Source: Pseudarthrobacter equi
GTDB taxonomy: Bacteria > Actinomycetota > Actinomycetes > Actinomycetales > Micrococcaceae
Length of the DNA stretch: 64,000 nt
Assembly: GCF_900105535.1 (NCBI RefSeq)
Contig: NZ_LT629779.1
Span: 992,001-1,056,000, forward strand
Direction of reading: 5' to 3'
Made by a program: the position numbers and the translations under genes
Part shown: piece after piece, positions 8,223 to 15,787 of the stretch
How positions within the stretch are numbered: position 1 is the stretch's first letter
How the letters are laid out: every line of letters begins with the position of its first letter
Notes under the pieces: model-generated
Seen by the model: only the letters and a program-made list of their open reading frames with translations
Told to the model about the DNA's origin: nothing
The model's database searches: none

Positions 8223-8918
8223 GTGAACCAAACGCCCGGGATGGCAGACGCGCCCCACCACTCATCCGAAGAAGCCGACGCAACGGAAACCGGGGCACCC
8301 AGGGCGGAGGTCGGCGTCGGGCCCTGGGAAGGCGAATTGCCCGAAGGCGACCACTGGGATCCTGACCTGCTGGCGGACGGTGACCGGCGCAACGTGCTGG
8401 ACAAATACCGCTACTGGAAGCACGAGGCGATTGTGGCGGAGCTGGATTCGCGGCGGCACAACTTCCATGTGGCCATCGAAAACTGGCAGCACGACCTCAA
8501 CATCGGCACTGTGGTGCGCACCGCCAACGCCTTCCTCGCCAAAGAGGTCCACATCATCGGACGACGGCGGTGGAACCGGCGCGGGGCCATGGTCACCGAC
8601 CGCTACCAGCACGTCCGCCACCACCCCACGGTGGAGGATTTCGTCCAGTGGGCGCAGGGGGAGGGGCTGGCGATCATCGGCATCGACATCTTCCCGGACT
8701 CCGTGCCGCTGGAAACCTATGAGCTGCCCCGCGACTGCGTGCTGGTGTTCGGGCAGGAAGGACCGGGCCTGACGGCGGAGGTCCACGAAGCTGCCGAAGC
8801 CACGCTGTCCATCGAACAGTTTGGTTCCACCCGTTCCATCAACGCAGCCTCCGCCGCAGCGATCGCCATGCACGCGTGGGTCCGCCGGCACGTCTTCAAC
8901 CAGCACGTCCAGGGCTGA
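8223..8918 (+). CDS. TrmH-family (SPOUT) RNA 2'-O-methyltransferase
   Basis: 231 residues. The SPOUT knot motifs are clear: motif 1 ENWQHDLNIGTVVRTANAF, motif 2 CVLVFGQEGPGL and motif 3 SIEQFGSTRSINAASAAAIA. These bind S-adenosylmethionine and methylate a ribose in tRNA or rRNA. The first 60 residues are acidic and poorly conserved in appearance. The target nucleotide (Gm18 of tRNA is common in this branch) is not proven by sequence. The start is GTG at 8223, supported by the -10 spacing; ATG 8241 is the alternative. Confidence 0.85.
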   Translation: MNQTPGMADAPHHSSEEADATETGAPRAEVGVGPWEGELPEGDHWDPDLLADGDRRNVLDKYRYWKHEAIVAELDSRRHNFHVAIENWQHDLNIGTVVRTANAFLAKEVHIIGRRRWNRRGAMVTDRYQHVRHHPTVEDFVQWAQGEGLAIIGIDIFPDSVPLETYELPRDCVLVFGQEGPGLTAEVHEAAEATLSIEQFGSTRSINAASAAAIAMHAWVRRHVFNQHVQG

Positions 8919-8985
8919 CTGCGGCGGCCCGTCAGCGAGTGTTACCGACTGCCGACCAGAAACTCGGCGGTGTGGCGGATATCGC

Positions 8986-8991
8986 TAGGAT
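8986..8991 (+). promoter_or_regulatory. -10 box upstream of fbaA
   Basis: TAGGAT lies 70 bases before the fbaA ATG, giving a normal leader that includes the GAGG-type ribosome site just before 9062. No convincing -35 was found. Confidence 0.35.
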
Positions 8992-9061
8992 GGTGCCTAG
9001 CCGTAAGCGGTCTACTTGAGGGTCTTCCAACCCACAGACGAAACTCAGCAGAGGAGTCAGC

Positions 9062-10081
9062 ATGCCCATTGCAACCCCAGAGATCTACTCCGAAATGATC
9101 GACCGTGCGAAGGCGGGCGGATTCGCTTTCCCGGCAGTGAACGTCACGTCCTCGCAGACGCTGAACGCGGCCCTGCGCGGCTTCGCCGAGGCTGAGTCCG
9201 ACGGCATCGTGCAGGTCTCCACCGGCGGTGCGGCCTACTGGTCCGGCGCCTCCACCAAAGACATGGTGGCCGGTTCCCTGGGCTTCGCGGCCTTCGCCCG
9301 TGAAGTGGCCAAGAACTACGGCGTCAACATCGCCCTCCACACGGACCACTGCCCCAAGGACAAGCTGGACGGCTTCGTCCTGCCCCTGCTCGCGGCCTCC
9401 GAGGCCGAGGTCAAGGCCGGCCGCAACCCCATCTTCAACTCCCACATGTGGGACGGTTCCGCCGAAACCCTGCAGGACAACCTGCGCATCGCCCGCGAAC
9501 TGCTGGCCCGCACGGCCGCTGCCAAGATGATCCTCGAAGTTGAAATCGGCACCGTGGGTGGCGAGGAAGACGGCGTCGAGAACGAGATCAACGAGAAGCT
9601 GTACACCACCGTCGAGGACGCCCTGGCCACCATCGAAGCCCTGGGCTCCGGCGAGAACGGCCGCTACATCACGGCCCTGACCTTCGGCAACGTCCACGGT
9701 GTTTACAAGCCCGGTGGCGTCAAGCTCCGCCCGGAAATCCTCAAGGACATCCAGGCACAGGTTGGCGCGAAGATCGGCAAGGACAGCCCGTTCGACCTCG
9801 TGTTCCACGGCGGCTCCGGCTCCTCGGACCAGGAAATCGCCGACGCCGTGTCCTACGGCACCATCAAGATGAACATCGACACGGACACCCAGTACGCCTA
9901 CACGCGTCCGGTGGCGGACCACATGTTCCGCAACTACGACGGCGTCCTGAAGGTGGATGGCGAAGTGGGCAACAAGAAGACCTACGATCCCCGCGTTTGG
10001 GGCGCCTCCGCCGAAGCCGGCCTCGCCGCCCGCGTTGTGGAAGCCACCAAGCAGCTCGGTTCAGCCGGAAAGACCTTCTAA
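9062..10081 (+). CDS. fbaA: Class II fructose-bisphosphate aldolase
   Basis: 339 residues, the class IIA length. It splits fructose 1,6-bisphosphate in glycolysis and makes it in gluconeogenesis, using zinc. HTDHC (93-97) holds the catalytic aspartate and a zinc histidine. FGNVHGVYKPG and VFHGGSGSSDQEI carry the other histidines and the phosphate-binding glycine loop, and MNIDTDTQYAYTR is the usual C-terminal signature. Ribosome site AGAGG precedes the ATG. The next gene begins at the base after its stop. Confidence 0.97.
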   Translation: MPIATPEIYSEMIDRAKAGGFAFPAVNVTSSQTLNAALRGFAEAESDGIVQVSTGGAAYWSGASTKDMVAGSLGFAAFAREVAKNYGVNIALHTDHCPKDKLDGFVLPLLAASEAEVKAGRNPIFNSHMWDGSAETLQDNLRIARELLARTAAAKMILEVEIGTVGGEEDGVENEINEKLYTTVEDALATIEALGSGENGRYITALTFGNVHGVYKPGGVKLRPEILKDIQAQVGAKIGKDSPFDLVFHGGSGSSDQEIADAVSYGTIKMNIDTDTQYAYTRPVADHMFRNYDGVLKVDGEVGNKKTYDPRVWGASAEAGLAARVVEATKQLGSAGKTF

Positions 10082-10504
10082 ATGTCGGATGAGTTCCGCA
10101 GGAACCTGATGGGGCCGGAGCCCACGCTCCTGCCGGCAGAATCCGAGATCTACCAGCACCTGGCGCTCGGCCAGGAAGCCGTTGACCTCGTGGCGAAGAA
10201 CCCCACGTCGTCACTGCTGTGGGCCATCCTTGCCGAGGAGGCCTGGGCGGAGGGACGCACCATAGACTCCTACGCTTACGCCCGCGTTGGCTACCACCGC
10301 GGGCTGGACTCGCTGCGCCGCAACGGCTGGCGCGGCGTGGGCCCCATCCCCTGGGAGCACGAGCCCAACCGCGGGTTCCTGCGGGCGCTCTACTCGCTGG
10401 GGCGGGCCTCTTCGGCCATCGGTGAAGCCGATGAACCGGAGCGGATCGAGAAGTTCCTCAACGATTCCGACCCCGCGGCCAAGGCGGCCATCGAGGGCAA
10501 ATAG
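10082..10504 (+). CDS. DUF3151 family protein
   Basis: 140 residues. It starts at the base immediately after the fbaA stop, with no spacer, so translation is almost certainly coupled. It is a soluble, helix-rich protein with a central RVGYHRGLDSLRRNGWRG block and a conserved PWEHEPNRGF motif, typical of the DUF3151 family found beside class II aldolase in actinobacteria. No catalytic motif is recognisable. The constant pairing suggests a role linked to aldolase or its substrate, which is inference. Confidence 0.8.
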   Translation: MSDEFRRNLMGPEPTLLPAESEIYQHLALGQEAVDLVAKNPTSSLLWAILAEEAWAEGRTIDSYAYARVGYHRGLDSLRRNGWRGVGPIPWEHEPNRGFLRALYSLGRASSAIGEADEPERIEKFLNDSDPAAKAAIEGK

Positions 10505-10549
10505 GTCCCCACCGCCTCCCTAGCTTCGCTGCGCTCAGCCAGGGAACCC
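10503..10549 (-). repeat. Dispersed intergenic repeat B, copy 1
   Basis: Read on the minus strand this carries AGGGTTCCCTGGCTGAGC, then GCGAAGCTAGGGAG and GGTGGGGAC. The same order of blocks occurs on the plus strand at 14264-14308. The copy begins directly at the stop of the DUF3151 gene and is followed by the long hairpin at 10575. Confidence 0.6.
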
Positions 10550-10574
10550 TCGGCGGCGGAGGCCCCTTCAAACG

Positions 10575-10624
10575 ACGACGGCGGGCGGTCACCTTTCTTG
10601 GGAAAGGTGACCGCCCGCCGTCGT
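10575..10624. repeat. 23-bp perfect inverted repeat (hairpin repeat A)
   Basis: Positions 10575-10597 are the exact reverse complement of 10602-10624, with a four-base TTGG loop. Arms begin ACGACGGCGGGCGG. It lies between convergent genes (DUF3151 and the UDG-like gene), so it can end or protect both transcripts, though no T-run follows. Related arms occur at 2879, 14313 and 58855. Confidence 0.75.
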
Positions 10625-10642
10625 TTATTGTGCGTCTGGTGG

Positions 10643-11272
10643 TTATGCGCGCTGCAGGCCTGTGCGGGCCATGGCGTCTGCGTAGGCCGTGCGCATGTCC
10701 TGGAGGAACTCTTCCTGGCGTGCCGGGGAACCGGCGAAGGCGCGGCCGCTGAGGGAGCGCACCTTGTAGGTCTTCAGGCCGCGGCGCCACAGCAGCGGCA
10801 CCTCGGTCTTCAGGAGCGCGTTGGCCAGCCTGTTGGCTTCGGTGCCGTGCGCCACGATGACCGAAGCGCGCGGGACCAGGGCGAGGAACTTGAGCAGCGG
10901 CTTGAGGCCGGCCTGGATCTGGTCCGGGGTGAACTTGCCGTTCGGTTCGCCCGGGACGTGCCAGGGGTGGACGTTCCACGGCATGACGTACTCGGGCCGC
11001 AGCCCCAGCTTCCACTGGATGCCGAGCATGCGGGTGGCAGCGTCCTGGTCACCGGCGGAGATGAAGCCGGAGCTGTCCGCCTCGCCGATGTTGGAGAACA
11101 GGCTGATGATGCGGCATTCGTCAACGTCGTGCATGGGGTCGACGTAAGGCACCACCGTGCCCGGCCTGGTGTCCTGCAGGGAATCGCACAGTTCGTTGAC
11201 GGCGGCGACGTTGGGCTCGTAGCGGCGGTTCAGGAGCTGTTCGTGAAGGGATTCTGGTGCAAGGGCGGTCAT
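10643..11272 (-). CDS. Uracil-DNA glycosylase superfamily-like protein
   Basis: 209 residues. The middle resembles actinobacterial UDG-superfamily proteins: a first block DECRIISLFSNIGEADSSGFIS (52-72), YVMPWNVHPWHV (95-106) like the N-x-x-PW block, and VIVAHGTEANRL (138-149) where UDGs have the H-P-S loop. The GEAPG-type water-activating loop is altered to NIGEADSS, so base-excision activity cannot be assumed. It stands alone, reading toward the hairpin repeat. An alternative is a non-catalytic UDG-fold protein. Confidence 0.5.
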   Translation of the reverse strand: MTALAPESLHEQLLNRRYEPNVAAVNELCDSLQDTRPGTVVPYVDPMHDVDECRIISLFSNIGEADSSGFISAGDQDAATRMLGIQWKLGLRPEYVMPWNVHPWHVPGEPNGKFTPDQIQAGLKPLLKFLALVPRASVIVAHGTEANRLANALLKTEVPLLWRRGLKTYKVRSLSGRAFAGSPARQEEFLQDMRTAYADAMARTGLQRA

Positions 11273-11651
11273 ATGGTGCTGGGTCTCCTGCGGGGATTGG
11301 CGGTGCTTCCGCCTGCGGAGGAGGGCGCGTGAAGGCGCAACTCGACATCGGCGGTGTGTTGGGGTGGGCCGGTCAACCCGGCCTTCCCCAGTTTAGCAAG
11401 CCCCGGGAAGCGAAACGCCGGTTGCGCGTATTCCGGTGACCGGACGCACAGCCGGGGTTTCGCCCTTCCCGTGATTCTGCGGCAGCGGGCTACCAGGGCC
11501 GCTTCGTGGCTACGGGAAAGCTGTCATGGGTTTCCCAGGTTTTGTCGAGTCCATTGACAGGTTTCAATCAGCTTGGTTGGCTGTTGTCACAGCGCGCAAT
11601 GGGGGACATGGCGGCTGGACGCACTCAATGCACTCGAAAGAGGTAACGCAC
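11273..11651. other. Intergenic region between divergent UDG-like and M14 genes
   Basis: This 379-base spacer holds the promoters of two divergent genes. A TTGACA is at 11554-11559 in the plus direction but no good -10 follows at 17 bases. I found no RNA structure, conserved riboswitch core or credible small gene. The longer open frame starting at 11526 is the upstream extension of the M14 gene. Confidence 0.4.
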
Positions 11652-12713
11652 GTGAAGAAATCCCTGGCTACTTTTAGGACCCTAGCCGTTTCAGGGGCTT
11701 TGGCTCTGGCGGTTGTCGCCGCTCCTGCCCCGGCTATCGCTGTGGGGGAGGGCCCCAACTACGGCGGCAACGGCCAGATCACCACCTCGAAGCTGGCCAC
11801 CTATGACCAGATGGTGTCGTTCCTGAAGGACCAGGACGCCAAACAGCCGGCCATGGAACTTGAGGTCATCGGCAAAACGGTCAAGGGCCGCGACATCCAC
11901 CTGGTCAAGTACATCTCTGACCCGGCCAAGCCCACCATCCTCTACCTGACCCAGCAGCACGGCAACGAACAGCTCACCACAGAGGGTGCGCTGGAGTTCG
12001 TCAAGCACCTGGGCACCGGAAAATCGGCCGACATCCTCAAGGGCGTCAACATCCTGGTGGTTCCCATGCTCAACGCGGACGGCGCCATGGGTGACGTCAA
12101 CTTCTCCCTGGAGGATTACATCGCCAAGGGTGACCGCAACATGACCCGCTTCAACGCCACGGGCGTGGACCTGAATCGAGACCACATTGCCAAAATCCAG
12201 CCGGAAACCCAGGCCCTGCACAACAACGTGATGCGCAAATACCGGGTGGACTACATGATCGACCTGCACCACCAGGGCACCCGGGCAGAACGCGACGGCA
12301 AACTGGTATCCGGCTCCATCCTGTACCCCACCACCCCCAACGCCGATCCCGCCGTCGTCGAACGGTCCAAGCAGCTGGGCGCCGTGGTCTTCGACAACGT
12401 CGACTCCACCGGCTGGGGCCACCTCGGCAAGTACCAGGGCGGCAGCGCCGAGACCATCAGCCGCAACGGCATCTCGGTGGAATACGGCATCGCCACCCTG
12501 CTCTTTGAGATGCGCGGCATGTCGGACCACTACCTCGACGGCTACGCGCTGGGACAGCGCAGCAACGGCTACTTGATCAAGCAGACCGTCATCACGCTGA
12601 CGTCCACCGCCGCCGCCATCGCGGATGGTTCAATTGCCGACGCCGACACCTCCTTCTGGGACACCCTCGCCGAGCAGACCTCCCGCCCGGCAGGCGAGGC
12701 CGACGACGAGTAA
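11652..12713 (+). CDS. Secreted M14-family zinc carboxypeptidase
   Basis: 353 residues from GTG 11652, preceded by AAAGAGG. Residues 1-30 are a Sec signal peptide (KK start, hydrophobic run, APAPAIA). The M14 zinc motif is HGNE (103-106) with the third histidine in DLHHQG (H206) and a possible general-base glutamate in FEMRG (286). NADG and LNRDH match the substrate-binding arginine/asparagine region. It should trim peptides outside the cell. The frame is open from 11526, but those residues precede the signal peptide and lack support. A perfect 20-bp inverted repeat follows the stop. Confidence 0.87.
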   Translation: MKKSLATFRTLAVSGALALAVVAAPAPAIAVGEGPNYGGNGQITTSKLATYDQMVSFLKDQDAKQPAMELEVIGKTVKGRDIHLVKYISDPAKPTILYLTQQHGNEQLTTEGALEFVKHLGTGKSADILKGVNILVVPMLNADGAMGDVNFSLEDYIAKGDRNMTRFNATGVDLNRDHIAKIQPETQALHNNVMRKYRVDYMIDLHHQGTRAERDGKLVSGSILYPTTPNADPAVVERSKQLGAVVFDNVDSTGWGHLGKYQGGSAETISRNGISVEYGIATLLFEMRGMSDHYLDGYALGQRSNGYLIKQTVITLTSTAAAIADGSIADADTSFWDTLAEQTSRPAGEADDE

Positions 12714-12725
12714 CCGCTTCAGGAC

Positions 12726-12770
12726 GGGACGTCCCGGTTCTTTACCGCGCGTAAAGAACCGGGACGTCCC
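12726..12770. repeat. 20-bp perfect inverted repeat with CGCGC loop
   Basis: GGGACGTCCCGGTTCTTTAC (12726-12745) is exactly reverse-complemented at 12751-12770. Each arm contains GGGACGTCCC, itself a palindrome, so cruciform or dimeric-protein binding is also possible. It sits 12 bases after the M14 stop and just upstream of the purA promoter. It may terminate the M14 transcript but has no T-run. Confidence 0.75.
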
Positions 12771-12776
12771 AGCGAG

Positions 12777-12803
12777 TGGACAAAGTGCACTATCGGCTAA
12801 ACT
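12777..12803 (+). promoter_or_regulatory. Putative purA promoter
   Basis: TGGACA (12777-12782) and TAAACT (12798-12803) with a 15-base spacer, giving a leader of about 145 bases before purA. The spacer is short, so strength is uncertain. Confidence 0.4.
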
Positions 12804-12954
12804 TGGGTGGTAAGGGCCCCGGGGCCAACGCGATCGCCAATCCGCCTGCGGAACGGCGGAAGCCGGTCCACTCGGGGCATTCTCATGAACGGCGCTGAAC
12901 CAGGACCGCCACGCTGTGGCGCCCGGCCGGCCCGAACGAATGGGGGAGGATCCC

Positions 12955-14244
12955 ATGCCAGCAATTGTGATCGTAGGAGCCCAGTGGGGCGACGAAGGAA
13001 AAGGCAAGGCCACCGACCTGCTGGGCGGCCGTGTTGACTACGTCGTCAAGCCCAACGGCGGCAACAACGCCGGGCACACCGTCGTCGTAGGCGGTGAAAA
13101 GTACGAACTCAAGCTGCTTCCGGCAGGCATTCTCAGCCCCAACGCAGTCCCCATCATTGGTAACGGCTGCGTGGTCAACCTTGAGGCCCTCTTCCAGGAA
13201 ATCGAAGGCCTGCAGGCACGCGGTGCGGATACGTCCAAACTGCGCGTCTCCGCAAACGCCCACCTCGTGGCGCCGTACCACCAGGTCCTGGACAAGGTCA
13301 CTGAACGCTTCCTTGGCAAGCGCGCCATCGGCACCACCGGGCGCGGCATCGGCCCCGCTTACATGGACAAGGTGGCCCGCCTGGGCATCCGCGTCCAGGA
13401 CGTCTTCGACGAGTCCATCCTTCGCCAGAAGGTGGAGGGCTCGCTGCACCAGAAGAACGAGGTCCTGGTCAAGATCTACAACCGCCGAAGCGTTGTGGTC
13501 GATGAGATCGTCGAATACTTCCTGTCCTTCGCCGAGCGGCTCCGCCCGCTGGTCATCGACAGCACCCTGGTCCTGAACACTGCCCTGGACGAGGGAAAGG
13601 TAGTGCTGATGGAAGGCGGCCAGGCAACGTTCCTCGACGTCGACCACGGCACGTACCCGTTCGTCACCTCCTCCAACCCCACCGCTGGCGGCGCATCTGT
13701 GGGCTCGGGCATCGGTCCCACCCGCATCTCCCGCTCCATCGGCATCATCAAGGCCTACACCACCCGCGTGGGCGCAGGCCCGTTCCCCACCGAACTGTTT
13801 GATGAGATGGGCGTTTACCTGCAGAAGACCGGCGGTGAGTTCGGCGTCAACACGGGGCGCCCCCGCCGCTGCGGCTGGTACGACGCCGTCCTGGCCCGCC
13901 ACGCGTCCCGCGTCAACGGCTTCACGGACTACTTCGTCACCAAGCTGGACGTCCTCACCGGCATCGAACAGATCCCGGTGTGCGTGGCTTACGACGTTGA
14001 CGGCGTCCGGCACGACGAGATGCCGATGACGCAGACCGAGTTCCACCACGCCAAGCCCATCTTCGAATACTTCGACGGCTGGACCGAGGACATCACGGGT
14101 GCCCGCACCCTGGCAGACCTGCCGGAGAACGCGCGCAACTACGTCCTGGCGCTCGAGAAGCTGTCGGGGACGCGTTTCTCCGCTATTGGCGTGGGACCGG
14201 ACCGGGACCAGACCATCGTGGTGAACGACCTCATCAACGACTAA
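12955..14244 (+). CDS. purA: Adenylosuccinate synthetase
   Basis: 429 residues from the ATG at 12955, with GGGGGAGGA upstream. It uses GTP to join IMP and aspartate, the committed step to AMP. GDEGKGK (12-18) is the GTP-binding loop, NNAGHTVVV the following switch, and [14 protein letters not shown] the IMP contact block. [12 protein letters not shown] and the C-terminal [12 protein letters not shown] are also diagnostic. Length equals the bacterial norm (about 430). It is apart from the purSQL operon at 20-23 kb. Confidence 0.97.
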   Translation: MPAIVIVGAQWGDEGKGKATDLLGGRVDYVVKPNGGNNAGHTVVVGGEKYELKLLPAGILSPNAVPIIGNGCVVNLEALFQEIEGLQARGADTSKLRVSANAHLVAPYHQVLDKVTERFLGKRAIGTTGRGIGPAYMDKVARLGIRVQDVFDESILRQKVEGSLHQKNEVLVKIYNRRSVVVDEIVEYFLSFAERLRPLVIDSTLVLNTALDEGKVVLMEGGQATFLDVDHGTYPFVTSSNPTAGGASVGSGIGPTRISRSIGIIKAYTTRVGAGPFPTELFDEMGVYLQKTGGEFGVNTGRPRRCGWYDAVLARHASRVNGFTDYFVTKLDVLTGIEQIPVCVAYDVDGVRHDEMPMTQTEFHHAKPIFEYFDGWTEDITGARTLADLPENARNYVLALEKLSGTRFSAIGVGPDRDQTIVVNDLIND

Positions 14245-14263
14245 TACTTGGGCCCACGCCCGC

Positions 14264-14308
14264 AGGGTTCCCTGGCCGAGCTTGCGAGGCTAGGGAGCGG
14301 GTGGGGAC
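14264..14308 (+). repeat. Dispersed intergenic repeat B, copy 2
   Basis: AGGGTTCCCTGGCCGAGC, GCGAGGCTAGGGAG and GGTGGGGAC occur here in the same order as on the minus strand at 10503-10549. Both copies sit just after a housekeeping gene's stop codon. Confidence 0.6.
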
Positions 14309-14312
14309 GACG

Positions 14313-14344
14313 GCGGCGGGCCACCTTTGCGGGTGCCCCGCCGC
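14313..14344. repeat. Hairpin repeat A, imperfect copy
   Basis: GCGGCGGGCCACC (14313-14325) pairs with GGTGCCCCGCCGC (14332-14344) with one mismatch. The outer sequence GACGACGGCGG matches the 10575 hairpin arm. Confidence 0.55.
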
Positions 14345-14566
14345 TTGTTCGTTTCCTTCCAAGCCCGCGGCAGCTCAATTTACACAGGGTTTACCTGCAT
14401 TGCCTTGTGGGCGTTCATCCCGGACAGCCAGACTTTTGGGACAGCATTCGAGGACTGCCTGGCAAGCACGTCCACCACTTTGCGGGACAGGCGCGGCCGC
14501 GCGCCAGCCGGACCATCGGCGGAGATGCCGTCCGGAGATCCGCTCACAACCGGAAGGAAGTGCGCC

Positions 14567-14923
14567 ATGGCGGGCAAGTTCGAAGTTTTCCTTGATCCCC
14601 AGTCGAAGTTCAGGTTCAGGCTCGTGGGAGCGGACGGGGCGGTGATGGCGGTCTCGCAGGCCTTCAACGACAAAGCGTCCGTCGTGGTGGGGATCGCCGC
14701 GGTCCGGGAGTGCGCCGGGACCGGTTTGGTGACGGACCTGTGCCCTGCCGGAGCCCAAACGCCGTCGGTGACTGTCGCCGCAGCCGCTCCCGCCACCGAA
14801 CCCATCCTCGATGACCGGGCGGTGGCCAGGCTTCATGCCATCGCCACGGCCAAGGGTCTTCGCCGCCACGCCGACCCCGCACACTGGGACCGGCGCCGGA
14901 GCCGGGCGGAACTGGCCAACTGA
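14567..14923 (+). CDS. DUF1508 (YegP-like) small protein
   Basis: 118 residues from ATG 14567 with GGAAGGAAG six bases upstream. Residues 3-55 match one YegP/DUF1508 unit (KFEVFLDPQSKFRFRLVGADG, QAFNDKASVVVGIAAVREC). Usual family members carry two such units; here the second is replaced by an alanine/proline linker and a basic tail rich in arginine and histidine. It is cytoplasmic by appearance and its role is unknown. A hairpin terminator follows at 15029. Confidence 0.7.
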   Translation: MAGKFEVFLDPQSKFRFRLVGADGAVMAVSQAFNDKASVVVGIAAVRECAGTGLVTDLCPAGAQTPSVTVAAAAPATEPILDDRAVARLHAIATAKGLRRHADPAHWDRRRSRAELAN

Positions 14924-15028
14924 GGTTGCTTCCACTCCGTCCCGGGCAGTGGCAGCCCACGGCCAAAAAAAACTTTCCTGAAAGAGGCGTAACCTTTCGC
15001 CGCCCGGGGACGATTACCTTTATGTAGC

Positions 15029-15072
15029 GCCGGCCTGGAACTTGTCCCCCATCACGTTCCAGGCCGGCTCTT
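15029..15072 (+). terminator. Hairpin with C-rich loop and short T-run
   Basis: GCCGGCCTGGAAC (15029-15041) pairs perfectly with GTTCCAGGCCGGC (15056-15068), followed by TCTTT. The 14-base loop contains five consecutive C. It may terminate the DUF1508 transcript, or be part of a small RNA (see findings). The rest of the 312-base gap 14924-15235 shows an A-run at 14965-14972 and nothing else certain. Confidence 0.6.
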
Positions 15073-15235
15073 TAACTCTCCGGCAGCAGGGACAGCTGCG
15101 CACGGCCGGAACCGGCAGTGCACGTGGCGGTCCGGTGCGCGGTGGTTACTGCGGGGTAAAGTAAGCGGGCAAAGGCATTCCGGCAACGGGCCTTCCTGCC
15201 CAGCCATCCCCGCACCGACCAAAGGCACCACGTCC

Positions 15236-15787
15236 GTGACCGATGCACTGACAGACGAGTCCCTGCGAGATCCAGATTCTGGTTCCTCAGCCTTCGGCGT
15301 CGTCTACCGGACGTATGCGTCACAGGTATTGGGCTATTTCAAAGCCCGTGGAGCCGAGGATCCGGAGGCAGCAATGCAGGAGGTCTTCCTTTCTGTTTTG
15401 CCACGCCTGAACTCAGTGAACGGCGGCAGCGCAGGCCTGCGCACGTTCATCTTCTCGGTGGCCCACGCCCGCATGGTTGACGACCACCGGCGGCAGAGCC
15501 GCACCCCGGCCAGGCTACCCTTCGAACCTGAACTGGACGGGCGGGAGAACCCGTCCGCTGAAGCGGAAGCGCTCGAACGGATGGCGCCAGGAGAAATCGT
15601 GGGGTTGCTGGAATCTTTGCAGGACGAGCAGCGGGAAGTGCTGTCACTGCGCTTGGTTGCCGGGCTCACCGTCGAACAAACAGCGGAAACCATGGGGAAG
15701 AGCGCAGGAGCTGTGAAGCAGCTGCAACGTCGCGGCATCCTCAAACTGCGCGAAGCTGCGGCAGTGAAGGAGTACCTGCGGCCATGA
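15236..15787 (+). CDS. ECF-type RNA polymerase sigma factor
   Basis: 183 residues from GTG 15236. Region 2 spans about residues 20-90 (FGVVYRTYASQVLGYFKARG, EDPEAAMQEVFLSVLPRL, LRTFIFSVAHARMVDDHRR). Region 4 spans about 120-175 (LLESLQDEQREVLSLRLVAGLTVEQTAETMGKSAGAVKQLQRRGI) with its helix-turn-helix. No region 1.2 or 3 is seen, as in ECF factors. Its stop overlaps the start of the next gene (ATGA), the usual layout for a sigma/anti-sigma pair. Confidence 0.87.
   Translation: MTDALTDESLRDPDSGSSAFGVVYRTYASQVLGYFKARGAEDPEAAMQEVFLSVLPRLNSVNGGSAGLRTFIFSVAHARMVDDHRRQSRTPARLPFEPELDGRENPSAEAEALERMAPGEIVGLLESLQDEQREVLSLRLVAGLTVEQTAETMGKSAGAVKQLQRRGILKLREAAAVKEYLRP

Larger units (their letters stand above)
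14245..14566. other. Intergenic region after purA with repeat modules
   Basis: The 322-base gap holds repeat B copy 2 (14264-14308) directly followed by an imperfect copy of hairpin repeat A (14313-14344). The remainder up to the ribosome site GGAAGGAAG at 14552 shows no other clear element. Confidence 0.55.
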
